NCBI GenBank assembly: GCA_029560815.1
Contig: JAKQKF010000482.1
Location: 29,200-93,199, forward strand
Length of the DNA: 64,000 bases
Source: a bacterium
Lineage (GTDB): Bacteria > KSB1 > UBA2214
Direction: 5' to 3'
The position numbers were made by a program, and so were the translations under genes. Position 1 is the stretch's first letter, and each line of letters begins with the position of its first letter. The notes beneath the pieces are model-generated. The model searched no databases. It worked only from the letters and a program-made list of their open reading frames with translations, and was not told the DNA's origin. Of the stretch, positions 35,823-43,805 are shown piece by piece.

Positions 35823-36704
35823 ATGAACAGAGATATCCTCTCCGCCGCGAAAGCGGGCCCTGTGCTTTTCGACGGCGCCATCGGCACCCAGCTGCAAGCC
35901 CGCGGCCTCCCGATCGGCTCCTCTCCTGAGAGCTGGAACCAGCTCCATCCGGACCATGTCGCCGCAGTGCACAGCGCATACCTTGATGCGGGCGCGCAGG
36001 TCCTGACCACCAACACTTTCGGCGCCTCCCCGCACAAGCTCCGGACCGACGGGGTGGAGGGCGACCCCGAGGAGATCAACCGCCTGGCCGCTTCCATCGC
36101 CCGCGCAGCCGCCGGCAGCAAGGCCTGGGTCGCCGGCTCGATCGGTCCCACCGGTACCATGCTCATGATGGGCGACCTCAGCGAAGAGGAGATCCATGCG
36201 GGATTCCTCCGACAGGCCAGAGGCCTCGCCAGCGGCGGTGCGGACCTGATCATTATCGAGACCATGTCCGATCTGACCGAAGCCCTGCTTGCACTCAAGG
36301 CCGCTCGCTCAGTCTGCGATCTGCCCGTTTTTGTCTCCCTGACCTTCTCGCCCGGACAGCGCGGCTACCGCACCCTAATGGGCGTCGATATCTCCCAGGC
36401 TGCCGGTGCGCTTGCTGAGGCGGGCGCCTCGGTTTTGGGCTGCAACTGCGGCACCGGCATCGATGACGCTATCCTCATCGTCCGGGAGATGGCCCGGCAC
36501 TGGCAAGGTCCGATCCTCTCCGAGCCGAATGCGGGACTCCCCCAGCTCATCGACGGCAAAACCTGCTACCGGGAGACCCCGGAAATGATGGCTGCAAAGC
36601 TGCCGGAACTGATCGGGGCAGGTGCCCGCTTTGTCGGCGGGTGCTGCGGGACCACACCCGACCACATCAGGGCATTTCGTCACCAGCTCAAGGGGGATAT
36701 GTGA
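35823..36704 (+). CDS. Homocysteine S-methyltransferase family protein
   Basis: 293 residues, equal to the homocysteine-binding barrel alone. LFDGAIGTQLQARG opens the barrel, TNTFGASPHKL and GSIGPTG follow, and the zinc cysteines are in LGCNCGTG and GGCCGTTPDHI. It matches the first domain of cobalamin-dependent methionine synthase (MetH) and also MmuM-type enzymes. No folate, B12 or activation domain is attached. It may work with separate MetH modules or use S-methylmethionine. The ATG comes 7 bases after the SPOR gene. Confidence 0.85.
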   Translation: MNRDILSAAKAGPVLFDGAIGTQLQARGLPIGSSPESWNQLHPDHVAAVHSAYLDAGAQVLTTNTFGASPHKLRTDGVEGDPEEINRLAASIARAAAGSKAWVAGSIGPTGTMLMMGDLSEEEIHAGFLRQARGLASGGADLIIIETMSDLTEALLALKAARSVCDLPVFVSLTFSPGQRGYRTLMGVDISQAAGALAEAGASVLGCNCGTGIDDAILIVREMARHWQGPILSEPNAGLPQLIDGKTCYRETPEMMAAKLPELIGAGARFVGGCCGTTPDHIRAFRHQLKGDM

Positions 36705-36705
36705 C

Positions 36706-37455
36706 ATGCTGAAACGGATCCTGCTCCTTGTCGACGCTTCGCCGCAGATGGAAATCGCGGCCGATCATGCCTTCTCTATCGCTGCCAGGTATGGCAGCCA
36801 GCTGCTCCTCTTTCCCCTGGCGGAGAAAACTGCCGACGCCGGAGCGGCTACGGGTGAGCTTCTCCTCGGCCCGACCTTGCAGCGCGCTGAGGCTGCCGGC
36901 CTCTCCTACCAGGTGCTCTCAACCACAGCTTTGCCCTTCTCCGCAAGCCTGGAGTGGTCCAGGTCCAGCGATCTCGCGGTGCTGCCCTATCTCGCGCCCA
37001 AATCCGCGGCCCGCATGGAGAAGCGGGTGGTTAAAATGCTCACCGACGGCGGATGTCCGCTTTTTCTGCCTGCGACGGCACCCCCGGAATCGAAAGTGAT
37101 TACCGTGGCCTGGGACGGCTCCAGCGCTGCGTCGCGCGCTCTCAAGCTCCATCTTCAGCTCTTCAGCCGTTCCCGGCTGCGCTACCTGCTCATTCACACC
37201 GGCGATGATCCAAACCAGGCTCTCTCAATTCTCGAACAGGGCTGCGCCCTCGTCGAAGCCAGAGGAGCAGCCGCTGAAACCCTGGCCCTCTCCGGAGCGC
37301 CGGTGACACGCATTCTGGAGATCACCGCCACCATCCGGATCAGCCATCTCATCGTCGCGCCGCACAACCGACGGCTCTTCAGCAAACAGAAACTGGGTCA
37401 AACCAGCGGAAAATTCCTGCGTAGCCGGGTGAACTCACTTTTTATTGCCAGCTGA
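36706..37455 (+). CDS. Tandem UspA-like universal stress protein
   Basis: 249 residues with two UspA-like halves (about 1-125 and 126-249). Openings are KRILLLVDASPQMEIAADHA and KVITVAWDGSSAASRALKLH. The second half ends in the nucleotide-loop-like segment ISHLIVAPHNRRLF, which only partly matches the GxxGxxxxS/T ATP loop, so ATP binding is uncertain. Cytoplasmic stress-related protein, exact role unknown. The gene starts one base after the methyltransferase stop. Confidence 0.75.
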   Translation: MLKRILLLVDASPQMEIAADHAFSIAARYGSQLLLFPLAEKTADAGAATGELLLGPTLQRAEAAGLSYQVLSTTALPFSASLEWSRSSDLAVLPYLAPKSAARMEKRVVKMLTDGGCPLFLPATAPPESKVITVAWDGSSAASRALKLHLQLFSRSRLRYLLIHTGDDPNQALSILEQGCALVEARGAAAETLALSGAPVTRILEITATIRISHLIVAPHNRRLFSKQKLGQTSGKFLRSRVNSLFIAS

Positions 37456-37499
37456 GCATGTGCTGCGGCACCGGAGTGAAGAATAAATTATTTAAAAGC

Positions 37500-37528
37500 T
37501 TGACTTATTTTTAAAGTTTTGTTAATTT
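37500..37528 (+). promoter_or_regulatory. Predicted promoter of the PAS/GAF protein
   Basis: TTGACT (37500-37505), 17 bases, TAATTT (37523-37528). The leader to ATG 37585 is about 50 bases. Confidence 0.65.
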
Positions 37529-37584
37529 TACGCATAAATATGGCCGACCACGTGCTGTGACGGGAAAACGGGAGAAACGGTGGC

Positions 37585-39843
37585 ATGAAAATCCAGATAG
37601 CTCACCCCATCACCTCTTACTTTGACGCAACCAGCCAGCTGCTTAGAGCCCAGGGAGAAGATTTTCATCTTACAGGCGCCACCTCTTTGAATGAGGTTTT
37701 TGATTCGAGCGCGCAAAAGCTCGATGATGTCTATGTCATTGACAGTATTCTGCTCCGCGACGAGCCCTCAGCGACCCTGGATCAGATCGGCGCCATGAGC
37801 CGCCAGGTTCCGGCTATCATCATGATCGAAGAGAGCGAGGAGTCGCTTGCCGAAGCGCTGCAATCCTATGGGTCGGTGACCCTCCTCTACAAACGCAAGG
37901 GCTTTCTGACCGCCCTGGCCGAAGCCATCCGTCAAAGCCATGCCGGCCATCTGAAAAGGCTCGAAGAAGCAGCCCGCGCCGAGGCCGAAAAGGCGGAAGC
38001 TCTGCGCCTGGCCAAAGAGAAAGAAGATGCAGCCCGAGCCGAAGCCGTACGGCTGGAGGCCCTTCGGGCTGAAGCCGCGCGTCTGGAGACGGAACGTTTT
38101 CAGGCTGAAGTGGAGGAGGCCGCCAGGAAAGAGCGCGCACGGATCCAGGCCCAGCGCGAAGAGACGGATCAGGCCGCCCGGGAACGGGCTGCGGCCGCAG
38201 CTTCGAAAGCCGCTCCTGCCGGCACCAGCGTCAAGGAGGCCGAGGCGCCCGATGAAGGTTTTTTTATCTGTGATCGCCGCGGGCGCTTTCTTTCAGCCAA
38301 CAGAACCCTGCAGACCATGCTCAACTATACCGAGGAGGAGCTCCTCGAACTCTCGCTCTCGGACCTGCTTTCGCGCGATGAGGAACAACACCTCTTTAAT
38401 GATATATTCACCGGTCAGGCCGATCAGGATATTTTCCCCATCCAGCTCCAGTTCATTGACAAGGTGGGAGTAAAGCGGCCGGTCAGCCTGAAAATCCGCA
38501 TGCTGCGGGACGAATCCAGGGAGAAAAGGATCATCGGTTTTCGCGGCAGCGTCACTTTCGTCGCTCCGGAGAAAAGAGAGACGGCCGATGATCAGAGCCA
38601 GATCGACCAGGGCGTCATGGTCCGGCACCTTTTCGACCTTGTGCAGATGAGCTATACCGAGCCCCTCAATGTTCTGCTCAAGCGGTTAGGTGAAGTGGTC
38701 TGCCAAATATTCGGTTTTCAGCGTTCTACTGTCGCCCTGCTCGACCGCCGTAAAAAGGCTTACACCAAACACGCCATGGTCGGCTATGGTGACGAGCGCG
38801 CCGCTGCAGCCAGGGAGAAAGCCCTCGAGGTGCCGGAGGAGGTAGTCGACCGCCTCTTTGTCGACAAAGCCCAGGTCAAGGTGATCTATGACAGTCAGGA
38901 GAGCGTCGTTGCCGGCTCGCTCGACAATCCGGCCCTGCCGCTTGTGCAGGCGAACCTGCCGGCAGTCGAATCGCGTTGGCATCCACGCGATCTGGTCCTG
39001 CTCCGCCTCGCCGACCATCGCGGCCACCAGTTCGGCTACATCTCCCTCGACGAGCCCCTCGACAGCGTCACCCCGGCCAGATCCACCTTTCACAATCTCG
39101 AGATTTTCAGCCAGCTGTCAGCCATGGTGATCGAAAACTATTACCGCTTCTCGACCATCGAACGCCGCAATCGCCGGCTGAAACAGATCCTTATCAACAG
39201 CAATATCTTCAAACTCTACCTCAGCCTCAACGAGCTGTTGAAAGAGGTGGTCTGGTCCGTCAAATTCTCCCTCGAATTCAATCTGGTCTCGCTCGTTCTC
39301 ATCAGCAAGAAGAGTGGACAGCTCGAAACCAAGGCGGTCGCCTGCGACGATCGCATCAAACTCGGGCAGATCCAGGAACTCACCTTCGATCTGCGCGATT
39401 TCAGCGCGCTCCTGCGCGAAGAGTATCGCCGCGGCAAGTCCTTTCTGATCAGCAGCGAAGAGGAGGTGCTGAGCCATCTCAAACAGATCTATTATGGCAA
39501 TCTCAGCAATGGCCACTATGCGGATGGCTGGCCGCGCTATGCCCTGCTGCTCGTGCCCATCAAGTCGCGCGAAGGCAAAATCATCGGTTTCATCCTCGCC
39601 GATGACCCGGCTGACGGTAAACTTCCGACCACCGAAAGCGTTCATATCCTTGAAATCCTCGCCAACCAGGTGGGGATCGCCATCGACAACCGGATGCTCT
39701 ATGTCCAGGCTAAAGAAAGGCCGCAGAGTGCAGAACCTCCGGCTGAACCAGAGCCCGAAGCCGGACCAGATTCAGCGGAGATGGAATATCCGGAAGAAAA
39801 CAGCACCGGACTGCGCAGGCTAGTGGACCGCTTCCTGCGCTGA
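37585..39843 (+). CDS. Large PAS/GAF sensor protein without a recognisable output domain
   Basis: 752 residues. Residues 1-115 look like a receiver-fold domain (VYVIDSILLRDEP, VPAIIMIEESEESL) without a clear set of phosphorylation residues. A charged Ala/Glu/Arg coiled coil follows (about 118-215). A PAS domain (about 225-330) opens FFICDRRGRFLSANRTLQTM. Two GAF domains follow (about 350-520 and 535-715; the second ends in ANQVGIAIDNRMLY). The tail is acidic and Pro-rich. No histidine kinase, GGDEF, PP2C or DNA-binding domain is present, so it would signal by protein contact. It may feed the phosphatase array 4 kb downstream, but that rests on position and shared GAF domains only. Confidence 0.75.
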   Translation: MKIQIAHPITSYFDATSQLLRAQGEDFHLTGATSLNEVFDSSAQKLDDVYVIDSILLRDEPSATLDQIGAMSRQVPAIIMIEESEESLAEALQSYGSVTLLYKRKGFLTALAEAIRQSHAGHLKRLEEAARAEAEKAEALRLAKEKEDAARAEAVRLEALRAEAARLETERFQAEVEEAARKERARIQAQREETDQAARERAAAAASKAAPAGTSVKEAEAPDEGFFICDRRGRFLSANRTLQTMLNYTEEELLELSLSDLLSRDEEQHLFNDIFTGQADQDIFPIQLQFIDKVGVKRPVSLKIRMLRDESREKRIIGFRGSVTFVAPEKRETADDQSQIDQGVMVRHLFDLVQMSYTEPLNVLLKRLGEVVCQIFGFQRSTVALLDRRKKAYTKHAMVGYGDERAAAAREKALEVPEEVVDRLFVDKAQVKVIYDSQESVVAGSLDNPALPLVQANLPAVESRWHPRDLVLLRLADHRGHQFGYISLDEPLDSVTPARSTFHNLEIFSQLSAMVIENYYRFSTIERRNRRLKQILINSNIFKLYLSLNELLKEVVWSVKFSLEFNLVSLVLISKKSGQLETKAVACDDRIKLGQIQELTFDLRDFSALLREEYRRGKSFLISSEEEVLSHLKQIYYGNLSNGHYADGWPRYALLLVPIKSREGKIIGFILADDPADGKLPTTESVHILEILANQVGIAIDNRMLYVQAKERPQSAEPPAEPEPEAGPDSAEMEYPEENSTGLRRLVDRFLR

Positions 39844-39872
39844 CCGGCATACGACCGCATATCTGACAGTTC

Positions 39873-39916
39873 AACCGTGATCTCGTGCGGTCTGCGAGGG
39901 GATCACGGTTTTTTAT
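39873..39916 (+). terminator. Intrinsic terminator after the PAS/GAF gene
   Basis: AACCGTGATC (39873-39882) pairs with GATCACGGTT (39901-39910), with an inner CTCG/CGAG pairing, then TTTTATTT. It ends 19 bases before the DUF362 start. Confidence 0.88.
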
Positions 39917-39934
39917 TTCACCCGGCGGAAGCCT

Positions 39935-40900
39935 ATGAACAGACGGCAGTTCCTCCATACCGGAAGCCTGATGGGGCTCGGCACCTGTCTGCTCCACGGT
40001 TCCGGGCAGAGGCCGGAGTCGAATGGGACCGGCAAGGCGCGCGTGGTCCTGGCCCGCACCGCTGTCGATCTGCGTAAGCCTGACCTGCAGGGTCTTGGCG
40101 GCGCACTGGACCGCGGCCTGGAGGCTCTTCTCGGTCTGCCGGCCCGCCAGGCGTGGTCCAGCCTCTTTTCACCCCGGGATGTTGTCGGCCTCAAGGTCAA
40201 TTGCCTCGCCGGGCGCGGCATCTCGACCAACCCCGTACTGGCCGACCTCGTCGTCGACCGTCTGCTCGAAATCGGCCTCAAGCCGGAACAGATCATCATC
40301 TGGGACCGCCTCAACGCCGACCTCAAACGGGGCGGATACGCCATCGCCACCGGGCCGGACCGTGTGCGCTGTTTCGGCAACGACGTCGCTGGCTATTCGC
40401 GCCGGCTTTATGAAAGCGGATCGGTGTGCAGCCGCCTCTCCAATCTGGTCGCCGGCATGTGCACTGCCCTGATCAACCTGCCCGTTCTGAAAGACCACGG
40501 CATCGTCGGCCTGAGCGCCGCCATGAAGAATTATTTCGGCGCCATCGATAATCCCAACAAATACCACGACCACTGCGGCGATCCCTATGTCGCCGACCTC
40601 TGCCGTATACCGCTCCTTCGCGACAAGACCAGGCTGACCATCTGCGACGCCATCACCGCCCAGTATGAAGGCGGACCACCCTACATGCCGCAGTGGTGCT
40701 GGCCCCTCCAGCGTCTGCTCCTGGCGACCGATATGGTGGCGATGGACAGCGTCGCCTGGCGGATCGTTGAAGACCAGCGCCGGCAGGCCGGAATGCCCTC
40801 TCTTCGCGATGCCGGCCGCGAGCCCTCCTATATCCAATCAGCTGCTCGAACAGGGCTGGGCATCGCCGATCCGGAACAGATCGAGATCGTACAGGTATGA
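39935..40900 (+). CDS. Tat-exported DUF362 protein heading the AmmeMemoRadiSam cassette
   Basis: 321 residues. It begins MNRRQFLHTGSLMGLG, a good twin-arginine signal. The DUF362 body shows VVGLKVNCLAGRGISTNP, LINLPVLKDHGIVGLSAAMKNYFGAI and DAITAQYEGGP. DUF362 proteins are often found with Fe-S or radical SAM genes; the activity is unknown. The C-terminal residues read VAMDSVAWRIVEDQRR. It is about 74 bases before the radical SAM gene, which itself has a Tat signal, so joint export is likely. It lacks the membrane segments and FlgD-like tail of the larger DUF362 protein at 405-2420. Confidence 0.82.
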   Translation: MNRRQFLHTGSLMGLGTCLLHGSGQRPESNGTGKARVVLARTAVDLRKPDLQGLGGALDRGLEALLGLPARQAWSSLFSPRDVVGLKVNCLAGRGISTNPVLADLVVDRLLEIGLKPEQIIIWDRLNADLKRGGYAIATGPDRVRCFGNDVAGYSRRLYESGSVCSRLSNLVAGMCTALINLPVLKDHGIVGLSAAMKNYFGAIDNPNKYHDHCGDPYVADLCRIPLLRDKTRLTICDAITAQYEGGPPYMPQWCWPLQRLLLATDMVAMDSVAWRIVEDQRRQAGMPSLRDAGREPSYIQSAARTGLGIADPEQIEIVQV

Positions 40901-40973
40901 ACAGAATAGACCTGTACCCGATGCCGCTCCCGCCCACCCCGGTCGGGAGGGGAGAACCACGCTGGAGGAATAT

Positions 40974-42089
40974 ATGATCACGCGCAGAGCCTTCATCGGT
41001 TCGGTTGCCTGTGCCGCCCCACTCCTGGCGGCTGCAGGGCGCGCCGCCCCGGCCGCTCGCGTCCCGGGCGCAGATGGGGAGGGGGTCGAGGCGCGCTACT
41101 ATGAAAAACTGCCCCATCGCAAAATTCGCTGCACCCTCTGTCCCCGCAGCTGCGTTATCGACGATCTCGAGCGGGGCTACTGCGGCGTGAGAGAGAACCG
41201 GGGCGGCACCTACTACTCCCTGGTCTATGGCAGACCCTGCTCCCTCCATGTCGATCCGATTGAGAAAAAACCGCTCTTCCACTTTCTGCCCTCCAGCCGG
41301 GCCCTTTCTCTCGGCACCGCCGGCTGCAATGTTTTTTGCAAGTTCTGCCAGAATTGGGAGATCTCCCAGACACGCCCCGAACAGCTGGAATCGATGGAGA
41401 TCTCGCCCGGCCAGATGGCGGATCTGGCGCGGAAAGAGGGGTGCCCGGTGATCGCCTGCACCTACAATGAACCGGTCGTCTTTGCCGAATACATGCACGA
41501 CATCGCCCTTACGGCACGGCGCCAGGGCATTCGCAGCGTGATGATCTCCAACGGCTATATCCGTAAAGAACCCATGCTCGACCTGTGCCGAGTCCTCTCC
41601 GCCGTCAAAATTGATCTCAAGGCCTTCAGCGAACGGTTTTATCGCGATCTCGTCGCAGGGGAACTGCGCCCTGTCCTTGATACGCTTGTACTGCTGCGGC
41701 AGGAACAAATCTGGTTCGAAATCGTATACCTGGTCATCCCGGGCGAAAATGACAGCCAGGCCGAGCTGACCTCCCTCTGCCGGTGGATCGCTTCCGAGCT
41801 GGGGGTGGAAGTACCCGTTCATTTCACCCGCTTTTATCCCCAATACCGGATGACCAACCTGCCGCCAACACCGGTAAAAACCCTGCAGGGGGCGAGAAAA
41901 ATCGCGCTGGAGGCCGGTTTGCATTTCGTCTACACCGGTAATCTCCCCGGCGATGAGGGCGAGAACACCTTCTGTCCCGCCTGTCACGCACTGCTCATCC
42001 GCCGGCTCGGCTACACCATCGTTGAAAACAGGATCAAATCCTCACTCTGCCCGGAGTGCAAAGCCAGGATTCCGGGAGTATGGACATGA
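40974..42089 (+). CDS. amrS: AmmeMemoRadiSam-system radical SAM protein with Tat signal
   Basis: 371 residues. The N-terminus MITRRAFIGSVACAAPLLAA with later AxA sites is a strong twin-arginine signal. The body matches the radical SAM protein of the AMMECR1/Memo system: an extra cysteine cluster (RCTLCPRSCV, YCGVREN), the cluster motif in GTAGCNVFCKFCQNW, the SAM-binding stretch ACTYNEPVVFAEY and FTRFYPQYRMTNLPPTP. A C-terminal zinc-ribbon-like tail has CPAC and CPEC pairs. The reaction is unknown. A radical SAM enzyme outside the cytoplasm would need an unusual source of electrons and SAM, unless the signal is not used. ATG 40974 follows GGAGGAAT. Confidence 0.85.
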   Translation: MITRRAFIGSVACAAPLLAAAGRAAPAARVPGADGEGVEARYYEKLPHRKIRCTLCPRSCVIDDLERGYCGVRENRGGTYYSLVYGRPCSLHVDPIEKKPLFHFLPSSRALSLGTAGCNVFCKFCQNWEISQTRPEQLESMEISPGQMADLARKEGCPVIACTYNEPVVFAEYMHDIALTARRQGIRSVMISNGYIRKEPMLDLCRVLSAVKIDLKAFSERFYRDLVAGELRPVLDTLVLLRQEQIWFEIVYLVIPGENDSQAELTSLCRWIASELGVEVPVHFTRFYPQYRMTNLPPTPVKTLQGARKIALEAGLHFVYTGNLPGDEGENTFCPACHALLIRRLGYTIVENRIKSSLCPECKARIPGVWT

Positions 42090-42139
42090 CAACAAGATCT
42101 GGAAAATGGCTTATATTATCTTTTACTGGGGGGATGCGC

Positions 42140-43630
42140 ATGACATATAAAGCATCACTTCAAGTATGGTTGGGGGCTCTGCTTTTGATGAATCCGGGCG
42201 GCCTGTCGGGGGCGGAAACGGGCCCAATCCGCACAGCCGCCGTCGCCGGACAATTCTATCCCGGTGATGGTGCGCAGCTCCGCGCCGAAATAGCGCATTA
42301 CCTCGCCAAGGCGCCGGCAGCGGCTGTCCCGAGCGAGATCCTCGGTCTCTGCGCGCCGCACGCAGGCTATCTCTATTCCGCCCGCACGGCGGCGGCCGCC
42401 TACAAGGCCGTATCAGGCCGCTCCTATGACTTGATCGTGATTCTTGCCCCCAGCCACCAGGAGTATTTCACCGGTGCCACCATCTATCCCGGCCAGGCCT
42501 ACGAGACCCCGCTGGGGCGTGTGGAGATCGACAGTCAGGCTGCAACCCGCCTCAGCGCCTCCTGCCGCTTCTTTCGCCTCTCATCGACAGGACATGGGCC
42601 GCGGGAGCACAGTCTGGAAGTCCAGCTTCCCTTTGTGCAACACCTCTTTCCGGGGACTCCGCTTCTGCCCATCATGGTTGGGGCCTGTGACTGGGAATCC
42701 TGCGCAAAGATGGGAAAGGCGCTGGGAAGCCTGCTTGCGCAGCGCAAAGCGCTCATCATTGCCAGTACGGACCTCTATCACGGCTACTCCTATGATGCGG
42801 GTCTTGCAAGCGATGCGGCCACCCTCGCAGCCATCACCCGCATGGAGCCGCGCGCGCTTCATGCGGGAATGGAATCCGGACAGTATCAGGCGTGCGGCGG
42901 AACACCGCTTGCTGTGATGCAGGTGGCCGCACTCGAGCGCGGCCGCTGCAACGGCAAAATAGTTGCACGCACCAACTCCGGCGATGTCACCGGCGACAAA
43001 AGCGGATATATTGTGGGCTATGCCGCAGGACTCTTCTATCTGCAGGAGAAAGCAATGAACAGACAGCAATTTCAGCCTTTGCCCGTCAACGCACAAATCG
43101 AACTATTGCGCTCTGCCAGGGAAAGCATCAAGCATTACTTGAAGCATGGCACCATGCCGGAGCTGCACAGCTCTCTTCCGGTGCTGCAGGAGAAGCGGGG
43201 AGTGTTTGTGACCATCACCAGAAACGGGGCGCTGCGCGGCTGCATCGGCATGCACGAGGCCGACAAGCCGCTCTACCTGGCTGTACCGGACCGGGCGGTG
43301 GCCGCTGCCTTTGAGGATCCGCGCTTCATGCCCCTGCAGATGGATGAGCTGGACAAGATCAAAATCAAAATATCGGTCTATCTGACCGATGTCTATGAAG
43401 CTGAAAGTATTGATGATTTCGTCATGGGCAAACACGGCATCATCCTCATCAAAGGCAGCCGCGCTGCCACCTATCTGCCTGAAGTGCCACTCGAAGCCGG
43501 CTGGAAGAGCAAGGAGGAGGAGATGGCCAGCCTCTGCCAGAAGGCCGGTCTTCCCGCCAATGGCTGGCGGGAAGGGGCGAAAATCCTGCTCTATGAGACC
43601 CAGGTCTTCGACGAAAGCCTGCTCAAGTAG
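42140..43630 (+). CDS. Exported Memo-AMMECR1 fusion (AmrB-AmrA)
   Basis: 496 residues. A signal peptide covers about 1-25 (hydrophobic VWLGALLLMNPGGLSGA). The Memo domain (about 30-295) is of the class III extradiol dioxygenase fold: PHAGYLYSARTA, LAPSHQEYFTGA, HSLEVQLPF, STDLYHG and ACGGTPLAV keep the conserved His and Cys. The AMMECR1 domain (about 305-490) has the hallmark GALRGCIGMHEADKPLY and AAFEDPRF. Both functions are unknown in bacteria. In many genomes these are separate genes. ATG 42140 after a G-rich site is preferred since it begins the signal peptide; 42134 or 42080 are possible. Confidence 0.85.
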   Translation: MTYKASLQVWLGALLLMNPGGLSGAETGPIRTAAVAGQFYPGDGAQLRAEIAHYLAKAPAAAVPSEILGLCAPHAGYLYSARTAAAAYKAVSGRSYDLIVILAPSHQEYFTGATIYPGQAYETPLGRVEIDSQAATRLSASCRFFRLSSTGHGPREHSLEVQLPFVQHLFPGTPLLPIMVGACDWESCAKMGKALGSLLAQRKALIIASTDLYHGYSYDAGLASDAATLAAITRMEPRALHAGMESGQYQACGGTPLAVMQVAALERGRCNGKIVARTNSGDVTGDKSGYIVGYAAGLFYLQEKAMNRQQFQPLPVNAQIELLRSARESIKHYLKHGTMPELHSSLPVLQEKRGVFVTITRNGALRGCIGMHEADKPLYLAVPDRAVAAAFEDPRFMPLQMDELDKIKIKISVYLTDVYEAESIDDFVMGKHGIILIKGSRAATYLPEVPLEAGWKSKEEEMASLCQKAGLPANGWREGAKILLYETQVFDESLLK

Positions 43631-43722
43631 CTGTCCCGGAGCACCTTCATTTGACCGTCAGAACGGCAGCGGCCGGGGCGGACTCGATGCAGTTTCCTCA
43701 CCCCCGGGCCGTGATATTTCCC

Positions 43723-43751
43723 TTGATTTGAAGCTTAGAATTGGTTAATTT
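43723..43751 (+). promoter_or_regulatory. Predicted promoter of the partner-switching array
   Basis: TTGATT (43723-43728), 17 bases, TAATTT (43746-43751). The leader to ATG 43806 is about 48 bases. The rest of 43631-43805 holds no gene. Confidence 0.65.
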
Positions 43752-43805
43752 TCAAAAATTTAATGATTCTCACTGCTCTCTGAACCAGGGATCCTTCTCA
43801 AACCC

